Made by a program: the position numbers and the translations under genes
Source of the DNA: Alcanivoracaceae bacterium
GTDB taxonomy: Bacteria > Pseudomonadota > Gammaproteobacteria > Pseudomonadales > Alcanivoracaceae
DNA: 64,000 bases
Assembly: GCA_002706085.1 (NCBI GenBank)
Contig: PAJO01000062.1
Coordinates: 1 to 64,000, forward strand
Direction of reading: 5' to 3'
Part shown: positions 36,931-46,828 of the stretch, one piece after another
Layout of the letters: every line of letters begins with the position of its first letter
Numbering within the stretch: position 1 is the first letter of the stretch
Notes under the pieces: generated by a model
The model's input: only the letters and a program-made list of their open reading frames with translations
What the model was told of the DNA's origin: nothing
Databases searched by the model: none

Positions 36931-37011
36931 CGTAGGGCGGAAATGGGCGACAGCCCATCTCCGCCGTTGTGATGGTGGCGGAGATGGGCTTCGGCCTGTC
37001 CTCTGTCTACG
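36931..37011. repeat. REP/MITE-like palindromic element between hisZ and purA
   Basis: An 81-bp element bounded by CGTAG...CTACG. Inside are GGCGGAAATGGGC and AGCCCATCTCCGCC as one palindrome, then a further GGCGGAGATGGGCT arm that can pair with the middle arm instead. It occupies most of the gap upstream of purA and has no coding potential. Confidence 0.75.
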
Positions 37012-37054
37012 ATAAAGCGTGTCGTGTGCCAAGCGCGCCGCGTGCAAGCGTTAA

Positions 37055-38368
<1,314 letters not shown>

Positions 38369-38373
38369 TGCGC

Positions 38374-38399
38374 AAGGGCAGCTTCGGCTGCCCTTTTTT
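38374..38399 (+). terminator. Rho-independent terminator after purA
   Basis: Nine-bp stem AAGGGCAGC / GCTGCCCTT around TTCG, then a T run, starting 6 bp after the stop codon. Confidence 0.92.
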
Positions 38400-38429
38400 G
38401 TGTCCATCGCGGAATTGCGGGAAACAGTT

Positions 38430-38620
38430 GGTCAGACGTCGGAAGTCGGACGTCTGACGCGAAAGACAGAAACCCCTTAACCCCAGGTTAGCGGCCCATG
38501 CCGCCTTGCGCGATTTACCTCCCTGCAACGCCACACCAACATTGCAAGCCCGGCATCCCGCACCCCGGCGGGTTTGTTTAGAGCGTCAGACTTCCGACGT
38601 CTGACGTCTGACGTCCGACC
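38430..38620. repeat. Inverted pair of 7-bp-period repeats (CNGACGT type)
   Basis: The left copy (38430-38460) reads as heptamers of CNGACGT. The right copy (38583-38620) is an inverted, slightly longer version. They flank about 120 bp with no recognisable gene. Together with the purA terminator and the promoter region of the first phosphatase, they make up the 431-bp gap 38369-38799. I found no clear Pho box there. Confidence 0.85.
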
Positions 38621-38799
38621 AAACCACGCCGCTTCCCTCTAATCTGCGATGAACCTTTTTTGTGGCTCTGTGTGTAAATCAGGAGCTATTCCGGATCCGG
38701 TTCACAAATCATCCTTTTGCCGTTTTGCTGAGATCAAACTGCAATAACTTCCCGATTAGATAGTGCCCTCTTGGTTCATTCATCAATCGGGGATTTGTC

Positions 38800-40359
38800 A
38801 TGCCTAATCGTATCGTGCGGTTTGCCCTTAGTGGGCTGGCTGCTGGCGTTTGTGCTGCTGCCAATGCAGATGTCGCCATTCCGGCTTATCAGTCCGGTAG
38901 TGCCTGGTTCACCGACGGCCAATCAAATGTACAAGAAAAAGCGGAGCTGGAACGTACGGCCGCGACCGCGAAGAATGTCATCCTTTTTGTGGGTGACGGG
39001 ATGGGGATTTCGACCCTCACAGCGGCCCGAATTCTTCAGGGGCAGCTGGCAGGTGATGAGGGTGAAGAGAACTACCTGTCCTTTGAAACCTTTCCCTACA
39101 GCGCACTGATCAAAACCTATAACACCAATCAGCAGACCCCGGATTCCGCCGGCACCATGACGGCGATGATGAGTGGTGTGAAAAACAAGGCCGGCATGAT
39201 CAACATTTCTGATGCGGGCATGCGCGCAGATTGTGCTTCCTCTCAGGGAAATGAGCTCAACACCTTTCTGGATCTGATGGAAGAAGCCGGGCGCTCCACC
39301 GGGGTGGTCAGCACAGCCCGTGTTACCCATGCGACACCAGCGGCGACCTATGCCCGTGTTCCCGAGCGTAACTGGGAGTCCGACGACGGCCTGACGGATG
39401 AAGCCAAAACCAACGGCTGCAAGGATATCGCAGATCAGCTGGTGTCCTACGATTATGGTGACGGCATTGATGTGGTGCTGGGCGGCGGTCGACGTCATTT
39501 TCAGACCACCACCGATGGCGGCAAGCGTACCGACGACCGCGATCTGACCCAGATCTGGCAGGACCGCTACGCCGATACCGAGCAGAGCGCGCTGTACATC
39601 GAGACGGGCACGGAGCTGGCCAGCGCGGATCTGGCTGCCACCGACAAGCTGCTCGGGTTGTTCGCTTCCTCTCATCTGAGCTACGACGCTGACCGCCAGG
39701 CAACCGGTGCGGATGAGCCCACCGTGGCAGAAATGACGGAAGCGGCGATTGAGGTGCTGAGCAAGAACGAAGACGGTTACTTCCTGATGGTCGAGAGCGG
39801 CCGTATCGATCACGGTCACCATGCCGGCAATGCCTATAACGCTTTGCACGATGCGGTCGCCTTTGCCGATGCGGTGCAGGCAGCCAAAGACAAGGTAGAC
39901 CTTGAGGATACCCTGATTCTCGTGACGGCAGACCACAGCCACGTATTCACCATCGCCGGTTACCCCACCAAGGGCAACCCGATTCTTGGCAAGGTTGTTA
40001 CCAACGACGGTTCCGGTGCGCCGGAATCTGATGCCTATCTGGCTGCAGATGGCCAGCCCTACACCACGCTGGGCTACACCAACGGGTTTGGCTTTGCCGA
40101 TCTGGGGGCAGAAACGGATGCGGATGCCATCTATGCCATGGCGCCAAACGGCGGTCGCCATGATATCTCGTCAGTGGATACCGAAGCGCCGGGCTATCAC
40201 CAGGAGGCCCTGATTCCGATGGGCTCTGAAACCCATGCGGGTGAGGATATCTCATTGCATGCCGCCGGCGCCGGCGCGTACATGGTGCAGGGGAATGTGG
40301 AGCAAAACACGGTGTTCCATATCATGACCACCGCCACCTCCGTGACCCCTGCTGAGTAA
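38800..40359 (+). CDS. Secreted PhoA-type alkaline phosphatase
   Basis: Periplasmic phosphomonoesterase of 519 residues. The signal peptide (about 1-24, ending AANA) is followed by the metal motif VILFVGDGMG (about 60-69), the nucleophile segment DSAGTMTAMMSG with Ser near 116, VESGRIDHGHHAG near 332-344, TADHSH near 377, and ETHAGED near 478, which carries a zinc-binding His. These match the alkaline phosphatase superfamily with two zinc sites and one magnesium site. A close paralogue follows 12 bp downstream. Phosphate control is expected for the family, but I see no convincing Pho box. Confidence 0.93.
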   Translation: MPNRIVRFALSGLAAGVCAAANADVAIPAYQSGSAWFTDGQSNVQEKAELERTAATAKNVILFVGDGMGISTLTAARILQGQLAGDEGEENYLSFETFPYSALIKTYNTNQQTPDSAGTMTAMMSGVKNKAGMINISDAGMRADCASSQGNELNTFLDLMEEAGRSTGVVSTARVTHATPAATYARVPERNWESDDGLTDEAKTNGCKDIADQLVSYDYGDGIDVVLGGGRRHFQTTTDGGKRTDDRDLTQIWQDRYADTEQSALYIETGTELASADLAATDKLLGLFASSHLSYDADRQATGADEPTVAEMTEAAIEVLSKNEDGYFLMVESGRIDHGHHAGNAYNALHDAVAFADAVQAAKDKVDLEDTLILVTADHSHVFTIAGYPTKGNPILGKVVTNDGSGAPESDAYLAADGQPYTTLGYTNGFGFADLGAETDADAIYAMAPNGGRHDISSVDTEAPGYHQEALIPMGSETHAGEDISLHAAGAGAYMVQGNVEQNTVFHIMTTATSVTPAE

Positions 40360-40371
40360 AGGAGCAAGACA

Positions 40372-41970
40372 ATGAAAATCAAATATCTGGCACTGGCCAT
40401 TTCCGCCTCGGCACTGCTTTACGGCTGTGGGGGCGACAGTAATAACGATGAAAACGGGGACGGTGGCCGCGATGTCGGCGGTGAGGCCGCGCTGTCTTTC
40501 CCGGCGTCACAGGTAGCCAGCGACTGGTACGAGCAGGGTGAGGCGGTAGTTGCCGCAGCGGCACAGAAACAGGTCAATAACGAGGTGGGTGCGGCCAAGA
40601 ACGTGATTCTGTTTGTCGGTGACGGTATGGGCATCTCCACCGTGACGGCGGCACGCATCCTGGCCGGGCAAATGCAGGGCCTCGATGGTGAAGAGTATCA
40701 GCTCAGCTTCGAAAAAATGCCGTTTACCGGTTTGATCAAGACCTATAACACCAACCAGCAAACCCCGGACTCGGCCGGCACCATGACGGCCATGATGAGT
40801 GGTGTGAAAACCAAGGCTGGGGTGATTGGCGTAGCGGAAGGCGCGGTACGGTCTGATTGTGCCTCCAGTCAGGGCAAGGAGCTGGTAACCGCCCTTGAGC
40901 TGGCTGAAGATCAGGGTAAGGCCACCGGTATCATTTCCACTGCCCGTATTACCCATGCCACCCCGGCGGCTACCTATTCCAAGAGCCCCGAGCGTAACTG
41001 GGAATCCGACGATAACCTGACTGCAGAAGCCGCCACCAATGGCTGTAAGGACATCGCCGATCAGCTGGTGTCGTTCGACATTGGTGATGGTATTGATGTG
41101 GTGATGGGGGGCGGCCGCCGTCACTTCTTGCCTACCGCAGACGGTGGCAAGCGTACTGACAGCCGCGACCTGACCGACGAGTGGAAAACCGCGCATCCTT
41201 CAGGCTCTTACCTGCAAACGGGAACCGAGCTGGCTGCGCTGGATGCCGCCAGCGCTACCCAGGTGCTGGGTCTGTTCAGTAGCAGCCATATGAGCTACGA
41301 CTCGGACCGTCAGGCCAACAGCAAGGATGAGCCGTCCCTGTCTGAGATGACCAGCAAAAGTATCGATATCCTGTCCAAGGATGAGGACGGCTTTTTCCTG
41401 ATGGTCGAGTCTGGCCGGATCGACCATGGCCACCATGCGGGTAGTGCCTATAGCGCCCTGACGGATGCTGTGGAGTTTGCCAACGCCATTCAGGCCGCCA
41501 TGGACAAGACCAGTGAAGAAGACACCCTGATCATCGTCACCGCTGACCATAGCCATGTCTTCACGATTGCGGGCTATCCGACCCGGGGCAACCCGATCCT
41601 TGGCAAGGTGGTTACCAACGACGGTAGCGGTGAGCCGGAAAGCACACCCGCCCTGGCTGCGGATTCCATGCCCTACACCACGCTGGGCTACACCAATGGC
41701 CTGGGCTTTGCCGAGCTGGGCGATGAGCACGATGCGGACGCCCGTTACGGCTCTGCCATTGATGCCGGTCGCAAGGATCTGGCCGCCGTCAACACCGAGA
41801 GCCCGGGTTACCACCAGGAAACACTGGTGCCGCTCAGCTCTGAAACCCACGCGGGTGAAGATGTGGGAGTGTGGGCTCGCGGTCCGGGGGCGCACCTGCT
41901 CACCGGGACCAACGAGCAAAGCCTGATCTTCCATGTGATGGCCCATGCGGGTGGTCTGCTGCCCGAGTAA
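40372..41970 (+). CDS. Lipoprotein PhoA-type alkaline phosphatase
   Basis: Tandem paralogue of the preceding enzyme (532 residues), with the same motifs in order: VILFVGDGMG, DSAGTMTAMMSG (Ser near 134), VESGRIDHGHHAG, TADHSH and ETHAGED. Its N-terminus differs: MKIKYLALAISASALLYGC gives a lipobox with Cys19, followed by an Asp/Asn/Gly-rich linker (about 20-38). So it is probably membrane-anchored, while the upstream copy is soluble. The 12-bp gap suggests one transcript. The linker Asn-Asn-Asp after the +2 Gly does not match an inner-membrane retention Asp+2 signal. Confidence 0.93.
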   Translation: MKIKYLALAISASALLYGCGGDSNNDENGDGGRDVGGEAALSFPASQVASDWYEQGEAVVAAAAQKQVNNEVGAAKNVILFVGDGMGISTVTAARILAGQMQGLDGEEYQLSFEKMPFTGLIKTYNTNQQTPDSAGTMTAMMSGVKTKAGVIGVAEGAVRSDCASSQGKELVTALELAEDQGKATGIISTARITHATPAATYSKSPERNWESDDNLTAEAATNGCKDIADQLVSFDIGDGIDVVMGGGRRHFLPTADGGKRTDSRDLTDEWKTAHPSGSYLQTGTELAALDAASATQVLGLFSSSHMSYDSDRQANSKDEPSLSEMTSKSIDILSKDEDGFFLMVESGRIDHGHHAGSAYSALTDAVEFANAIQAAMDKTSEEDTLIIVTADHSHVFTIAGYPTRGNPILGKVVTNDGSGEPESTPALAADSMPYTTLGYTNGLGFAELGDEHDADARYGSAIDAGRKDLAAVNTESPGYHQETLVPLSSETHAGEDVGVWARGPGAHLLTGTNEQSLIFHVMAHAGGLLPE

Positions 41971-41988
41971 CCCTCCGGCAGTGGCAAC

Positions 41989-42009
41989 AGGAGGCCCGCG
42001 AGGCCTCCT
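41989..42009 (+). terminator. Weak terminator-like hairpin after the phosphatase pair
   Basis: Perfect 8-bp stem AGGAGGCC / GGCCTCCT, followed only by TTGTTG. Confidence 0.5.
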
Positions 42010-42062
42010 TGTTGTATGGAGCTAATATGAAACAGGGTTGTGTGGCCAATGGGAGAGTCACA

Positions 42063-42755
42063 ATGAAAAAAACGATTGGGATCGCTTTGCTGCTGGTGCT
42101 TTCGCCGCTGGCTCAGGCTCAATGTCTTCAGCCTGCGGCGGGGAGCGTGATTCATGCCCGATATGATGTGTATAACGGCACCCAGCGTTACAGCGTGGAC
42201 TTTTATCGTGGTGATGATCAGGTTGCCTGGCAGCGTGGAGACGTGATCAGTGCCTGGTCACAGCAGGATGATCAGGTGTCGCTGTTGCGGGTGTTTCCCC
42301 AGTATCAGCGCACCATTTGGTATCCCGCTGGGGACTTGCGGGCGCTGGGCAAGTCCTCAGAGTGGGGTGCGGTAACCGGTTGGCCGGTGCCGCAGGAGAA
42401 TGGTTATCAGCGAGTCAGTGATCAGGTGGCGGTCGTGCAGGGGTGCGAGGCGGGTGAGTTCGAGAATGCCGAAGGCGCCCGGGTGCTGTGGCTGGAGACG
42501 GCAGGACTGCCGGCCCGGATCGCCGAAAACGACACGGTCTGGCAGCTGGTATCACTGGAGCAGGTCGCCGAGAGTGACACCTTTGCCCGTTGGTCGGCCT
42601 GGCAGAGCACGGATTTTGCGGATGTCGGGGATAACGAAGCCGATCCCTTCCTGCGCCGCATGATTGCTTTGGGTTTTGTGGAGCATGGTGCGAGCGGGTT
42701 CTATCAGGCCGATGGCACACCGATGCAGGCACCGGCGCACTCACACGCGCATTGA
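42063..42755 (+). CDS. Secreted protein of unknown function
   Basis: A 230-residue protein I do not recognise. The signal peptide MKKTIGIALLLVLSPLAQAQ (cleavage about residue 19) is clear, and GGGAGAG upstream of 42063 supports this start. The mature part has two cysteines (Cys near 21 and 128), is rich in Trp and Gln, and ends in a His-rich tail (APAHSHAH) that could bind metal. It is on the same strand after the phosphatases, with a hairpin in between. Confidence 0.7.
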   Translation: MKKTIGIALLLVLSPLAQAQCLQPAAGSVIHARYDVYNGTQRYSVDFYRGDDQVAWQRGDVISAWSQQDDQVSLLRVFPQYQRTIWYPAGDLRALGKSSEWGAVTGWPVPQENGYQRVSDQVAVVQGCEAGEFENAEGARVLWLETAGLPARIAENDTVWQLVSLEQVAESDTFARWSAWQSTDFADVGDNEADPFLRRMIALGFVEHGASGFYQADGTPMQAPAHSHAH

Positions 42756-42798
42756 TCCGTCTGCCGCAGTGGCCATCAGCGATGGCGGCGGCGGGGGA

Positions 42799-43044
42799 CT
42801 ATTTGCGACGGGTGATGACGATCAGGCCTACCGTGATCACCACCACCGCGGCAGGGAACAGCAACAGATAACGCTTGCGGCGGGCTTCCTTCTCGCGCTG
42901 GGCGTCGGCGGCGGCGATGGCTGGATGGATCTCGCTGCTGCGGGCGCCTTGTTCGGGGCTGTTGGCAGACCAGGCTGAAACCGGTGCCAGGAACAGGCCG
43001 GTGGCCAGTACCCAGGCGGCAAGCAGATTACGCATCAGTATCAT
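42799..43044 (-). CDS. Small membrane protein with signal peptide and C-terminal helix
   Basis: An 81-residue unrecognised protein. The N-terminal hydrophobic segment ends SAWSA (signal peptide or first helix). A charged middle (AADAQREKEARRKR) leads to a second helix LLLFPAAVVVITVGLIVI and the basic tail TRRK. The start at 43044 has GAGGT about 12 bp upstream; an ATG at 43035 is an alternative. Longer upstream codons would run into the tRNA-Leu terminator and gene and are rejected. Confidence 0.6.
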   Translation of the reverse strand: MILMRNLLAAWVLATGLFLAPVSAWSANSPEQGARSSEIHPAIAAADAQREKEARRKRYLLLFPAAVVVITVGLIVITRRK

Positions 43045-43100
43045 GGTAATAGCGACCTCATCGAATGTCGGGAGACGGGTGACGGCAGGCCAGAAACGAA

Positions 43101-43126
43101 AAAGGGCCCCCGTCTGGGAGCCCTTT
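43101..43126 (-). terminator. Terminator after tRNA-Leu
   Basis: Read leftward, AAAGGGC pairs with GCCCTTT around a G/C-rich loop, followed by T, 7 bp past the tRNA 3' end. Confidence 0.75.
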
Positions 43127-43132
43127 CGAAAT

Positions 43133-43219
43133 TGGTGCCGAGGAGAGGACTTGAACCTCCACGGGGTTGCCCCCACTAGCACCTGAAGCTAGCGTGTCTA
43201 CCAATTTCACCACCTCGGC
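43133..43219 (-). tRNA. tRNA-Leu (anticodon CAG)
   Basis: An 87-nt class II tRNA including an encoded CCA end. The acceptor stem GCCGAGG / CCTCGGC, the anticodon stem-loop CTAGC-TTCAGGT-GCTAG (anticodon CAG, reading CUG), a long variable arm (GGGGGCAACCCC) and the T-loop GTTCAAGTC are all visible on the minus strand. Confidence 0.97.
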
Positions 43220-43294
43220 GTTTCGTGCTGAGCCGTATATGAGTCTGGTAAAGTTTTTACCGTTTCATGTTCGGTTCATCGCGAAAGCGCGTGC

Positions 43295-43322
43295 ATTCTA
43301 GTATATGATGGACGAATGTCAA
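43295..43322 (-). promoter_or_regulatory. Sigma-70 promoter for tRNA-Leu
   Basis: Read leftward, TTGACA (43317-43322), 16 bp, TAGAAT (43295-43300), then a GC-rich discriminator (GCACGCGC), typical of stringently controlled stable-RNA promoters. The -35 box overlaps the start codon of rnr on the opposite strand. Confidence 0.75.
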
Positions 43323-45778
43323 ATCCCTTTTCGAAAAAATCCTCAATGCCCCCAAAAAAGCGTTACCGCGACCCCCACGCCGAAAGAGAGGCGGAAAAGT
43401 ACGAAAACCCGGTGCCCAGCCGTGAGCTGATCCTGGACGTACTCAATGACCAGGGTAAGCCCCTGGCCTTCGAAGACATCGCTGCGCTGCTGGAGGTGGG
43501 CGAGGACGGTGAGGTCGGTCTCGACCGCCGTATTCGCGCCATGCTGCGCGATGCCCAACTGGTACAGAACCGCAACGGCAAGGTTGGTGTGGTGTCCCGC
43601 ATGGACCTGATTGCAGGCAAGATCCAGGGCCACAAGGATGGCTTTGGCTTCCTGATTCCCGACGACAAATCCCAGAGTGACCTGTTCCTCGGCCCCCGCC
43701 AGATGGAAAAGGTCATGGACGGCGATCGGGTACTGGTCAGTGATGCCGGGGTCAATCGTTTCGGCAAGAAAGAAGCCCGTATCGTCGAAATTACCGAACG
43801 CGCCACCACCGAAGTGGTCGGCCGCTATTACCGGGAAGCCGGCATCAGCTTTGTGGAGCCGGAAAACCGCCGCATCACCAAGGAGGTGCTGGTCGAGGAC
43901 AAGAACGGCATCAAGCCCAACCCGGGTGACCATGTCCGTGCCACTATTACCCAGTACCCCAGCCGTGATCACCATGTACTGGTTCGGCTGGAAGAAATCA
44001 TTGCGACCCCAGACCAGGCGGGTATGGAAATCGAAGTGGCCCTGCGCCGTTTCGAGATTCCCCATGTATGGCCGGACGGGGTAGAAGAACAGGCCAATGC
44101 GTTTGGCGATAGCATCCCCCACAAGGCCAAGGCCAACCGGGTGGATCTGCGTGACCTGCCGTTGGTGACCATTGATGGCGAGGATGCCCGCGACTTCGAT
44201 GACGCGGTGTATGTGGAGCGTCGTCCCCGTGGCGGTTGGCGCCTGATTGTGGCCATCGCCGATGTGAGCCATTACGTGTATCCGGGCTCGGCGCTGGATA
44301 ACGAAGCGGCCAAGCGCGGTAACTCGGTGTACTTCCCCAATCGGGTGATTCCGATGCTGCCGGAGGCGTTGTCCAACGGGCTGTGCTCCCTGAACCCCCA
44401 TGTGGACCGGCTCTGTCTGTATTGCGACATGACCATCTCGGCCAATGGCCGGCTGTCCGGTTTTGTGTTCCGTGAGGGCGTAATGCGTTCGCGTCACCGT
44501 CTCACCTACACCAAGGTGGGCGCGATGATCGAGGACCCGGAGTCCGAGTTGGCTCAGGAAACAGTGGCCAGTCTGGACGATGAGTCCCTGGACATGCTGT
44601 GGGCCTATCACGAGATGTTCCTGGCCCTGCGCCGACGTCGCGAAGAGCGGGGAGCCATCGACTTCGACAGTGAAGAAACCCGCATCATTTACGACGAAAA
44701 CCACAAGATTGAAGGCATGGTGCCGGTGGTGCGCAATGTGGCACATATCATGATTGAGGAGGCCATGTTGGCCGCCAATATCTGTGCCGCCAAGCTGTTG
44801 GAAAAAGCCAGAGTGCCGGCCCTGTACCGTAACCATGAGCCGCCCAAGGAAGAGCGTCTGAGCAAGTTGCAGCAGTTCCTCGGGGGGCTGGGGCTGAGCA
44901 TTGCCTGGTCCGAAGGGGCGCCGAAACCGGCGGTGTTCCAGCAGCTGCGTGAACAGATTCTGGAGCGCCCGGATCGCAACGTGATCCAGACCATGATGCT
45001 GCGCTCCATGACCCAGGCCAAATACGAAGCAGAGAACAAGGGCCACTTCGGGTTGGCCTACAAGGCCTATACCCACTTTACCTCGCCGATCCGGCGTTAC
45101 CCGGATCTGCTGGTGCACCGGGCAATCCGTTATCTGATTCGCTCCGAGGGGCTGCCCGCCCATGTGGACAATCCAGGTAGCCTGCCGGAGATTCCGCGTC
45201 AGAAAATCCTGCCCTATAGTCAGGAAGACATGGTGGTAATCGGCGAACAATGTTCCATGACCGAACGCCGTGCGGATGAAGCCACCCGTGACGTGATTTC
45301 CTGGCTCAAGTGCCAGTTTATGGAGTCGCGCATCGGTGAAGTCTTCGAGGGGGTAATCAGTGGCGTGGCCAGCTTTGGCCTGTTTGTTCAGCTTAACGAG
45401 CTGCATATTGACGGGCTGGTGCATGTGGCCAACCTGGACAGCGATTATTACCACTTTGACGAAGTGAACATGAGCCTGAATGGCGAAAGCAGCGGGCGTC
45501 GCTTCAGTCTGGGCGACTCTGTCACCGTGCGGGTCGCGGCAGTGCATACCGAAGACCGCAAGATCGACCTGCAGCTGGAGTCGTCGACGCCGTCCCGCAA
45601 GGGGCGCCCCAAGGGCGGCAGCAAGGCGTCCGGTAAGGGTGCTGCTGGCCAGAGCAGCGGCAAGAAGGGGCTGTCCGAACGGGAAAAGCTTGCCAAGGGC
45701 GATATCCCCAAGCCGAAGGCCAAGCGCAAGGGCCCGCCCCGTGGTAAAAAGGCGGCCCGGCGCAGCAAGAAGAGCTAG
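43316..45778 (+). CDS. rnr: Ribonuclease R
   Basis: Processive 3'-5' exoribonuclease of the RNB family that degrades structured RNA and helps in tmRNA-linked decay. An N-terminal helix-turn-helix-like domain (about 30-100) and cold-shock domains precede the RNB catalytic core with DLPLVTIDGEDARDFDDAV. An S1 domain (GVISGVASFGLFVQL, about 680-760) and a long Lys/Ser/Gly-rich tail follow. At 820 residues it has typical length. A start 10 codons later is possible. The E. coli neighbour nsrR is missing upstream. Confidence 0.97.
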   Translation: MSNPFSKKSSMPPKKRYRDPHAEREAEKYENPVPSRELILDVLNDQGKPLAFEDIAALLEVGEDGEVGLDRRIRAMLRDAQLVQNRNGKVGVVSRMDLIAGKIQGHKDGFGFLIPDDKSQSDLFLGPRQMEKVMDGDRVLVSDAGVNRFGKKEARIVEITERATTEVVGRYYREAGISFVEPENRRITKEVLVEDKNGIKPNPGDHVRATITQYPSRDHHVLVRLEEIIATPDQAGMEIEVALRRFEIPHVWPDGVEEQANAFGDSIPHKAKANRVDLRDLPLVTIDGEDARDFDDAVYVERRPRGGWRLIVAIADVSHYVYPGSALDNEAAKRGNSVYFPNRVIPMLPEALSNGLCSLNPHVDRLCLYCDMTISANGRLSGFVFREGVMRSRHRLTYTKVGAMIEDPESELAQETVASLDDESLDMLWAYHEMFLALRRRREERGAIDFDSEETRIIYDENHKIEGMVPVVRNVAHIMIEEAMLAANICAAKLLEKARVPALYRNHEPPKEERLSKLQQFLGGLGLSIAWSEGAPKPAVFQQLREQILERPDRNVIQTMMLRSMTQAKYEAENKGHFGLAYKAYTHFTSPIRRYPDLLVHRAIRYLIRSEGLPAHVDNPGSLPEIPRQKILPYSQEDMVVIGEQCSMTERRADEATRDVISWLKCQFMESRIGEVFEGVISGVASFGLFVQLNELHIDGLVHVANLDSDYYHFDEVNMSLNGESSGRRFSLGDSVTVRVAAVHTEDRKIDLQLESSTPSRKGRPKGGSKASGKGAAGQSSGKKGLSEREKLAKGDIPKPKAKRKGPPRGKKAARRSKKS

Positions 45779-45788
45779 CTCTTCATTC

Positions 45789-45858
45789 TGTAGGAGCTTG
45801 CCTGTAAGCGATTTGCCACGCGTCGCTGGCGCGAATCGCTTGCAGGCAAGCTCCTGCA
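45789..45858. repeat. REP-like palindrome between rnr and rlmB
   Basis: A 70-bp element with 25-bp arms, TGTAGGAGCTTGCCTGTAAG... and the inverse ...CTTGCAGGCAAGCTCCTGCA, mismatched at only a few positions. The GTAGGAGC opening resembles the repetitive extragenic palindromes of Pseudomonas. Confidence 0.85.
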
Positions 45859-45911
45859 TTTCTCTTTTCCCACCGCGTGTAGCGTGGTGCGTGTAGCGTG
45901 CAGGCGTCCCA

Positions 45912-46682
45912 ATGAGTAAAGCCCAGAAACCCCTGATGTATTCCGGCTTCCACGCAGTGGAGGCGCTGTTGCGCCATCGCCCCGAGGCGGTGCTGGAATT
46001 GTTTGTCCAGGACTCCCGCGCCGAGCGCGAGGAGCCGCGGCTGGAGGCCATGATTCGGACCGCCAGGGATTTCGGGATTGCGGTCCAGCGGGCCCGCCGT
46101 GAGGTGCTGGAGAAGCATGCCGGTCCCCAGCATCAGGGGATTGTGGCGCGTGCCCGTCCGCGTCGTCCCGCAGATGAAAATGCGCTGCTGAAATGGCTGG
46201 ACGGCAAGCCGGCCAACCCGTTTTTGTTGGTGCTGGAAAATGTCACCGACCCCCATAACCTCGGCGCCTGCCTGCGCAGTGCCGATGCTGCGGGGGTGCA
46301 GGCGGTGATTGTTCCCCGTCGTGGTGCAGCGGGTCTGACGCCGGTGGCGTGCCGTACCGCCGTGGGGGCCGCTGAGAGTCTGGCTTATTATGAGGTGGGT
46401 AACCTGGCGACCTTGCTGGACCAGCTCAAGGAGCGCGGGGTCCAGGTCGTCGGGACAGCGCTGGAATCACGAAGCACCTCCCTGTTCGATTTCCAGGCCC
46501 CGGATGCCCTGGCGGTGGTCATGGGCGCAGAGGGGGCTGGCCTGAAACGGCTGACCAAAGACAAGTGCGACCAGCTACTGGAAATTCCCATGGCGGGCGA
46601 AGTGCAAAGCCTGAATGTCTCCGTGGCGACAGGGGTGGTGTTGTTTGCTGTTTGTGCGCAGAAGAAGGGCGGGGGGCAGTGA
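45912..46682 (+). CDS. rlmB: 23S rRNA (guanosine-2'-O-)-methyltransferase RlmB
   Basis: SpoU/TrmH-family knotted methyltransferase that modifies G2251 (E. coli numbering) of 23S rRNA. The N-terminal substrate-binding domain includes GFHAVEALLRHRPEAV. The SPOUT motifs are ENVTDPHNLGACLRSADAAG, VMGAEGAGLKRL and IPMAGEVQSLNVSVATGV. The 256 residues fit. It follows rnr as in E. coli, with a REP-like element in the gap. Confidence 0.96.
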   Translation: MSKAQKPLMYSGFHAVEALLRHRPEAVLELFVQDSRAEREEPRLEAMIRTARDFGIAVQRARREVLEKHAGPQHQGIVARARPRRPADENALLKWLDGKPANPFLLVLENVTDPHNLGACLRSADAAGVQAVIVPRRGAAGLTPVACRTAVGAAESLAYYEVGNLATLLDQLKERGVQVVGTALESRSTSLFDFQAPDALAVVMGAEGAGLKRLTKDKCDQLLEIPMAGEVQSLNVSVATGVVLFAVCAQKKGGGQ

Positions 46683-46824
46683 ACAGTTAACAGTGAATAG
46701 TGAACAGCGTCGCGATCTTGGGGTTTTGACTGTTTAAACGTATGAGGCCGCGCCCAACCATTGGGCGCGGCCTCATGCGTTTAAAACCGCAGAGCCGTTG
46801 CTCGCGCAACTGTTAACTGTTCAC
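46681..46824. repeat. Inverted pair of 7-bp-period repeats (GAACAGT type) around a 25-bp-arm palindrome
   Basis: The left copy (46681-46707) reads as degenerate GAACAGT heptamers and overlaps the rlmB stop codon. The inverted right copy (46809-46824) ends just before the stop of the leftward gene. Between them is a separate near-perfect palindrome (46733-46785). Confidence 0.85.
46733..46785. terminator. Large bidirectional hairpin between convergent genes
   Basis: Arms of 25 bp (TTTAAACGTATGAGGCCGCG... and its inverse, 24 of 25 matching) around a CCA loop, with T runs at one end and A runs at the other. It lies between convergent rlmB and the 196-residue protein gene, so it probably terminates both. 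Confidence 0.75.
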
Positions 46825-46828
46825 TTCC

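Noticed and set aside
38621-38799. Pho box upstream of the alkaline phosphatases
   Set aside because: No pair of CTGTCAT-type 7-bp repeats with 4-bp spacing was found. CTGTGTGTAAATCAGG is too weak to report.
43343-46051. A 902-codon open frame on the minus strand opposite rnr
   Set aside because: It mirrors rnr almost end to end, has no recognisable domain, and is rich in His, Gln and Ala. Long antisense frames like this are common opposite GC-rich genes. RNase R on the + strand is certain.
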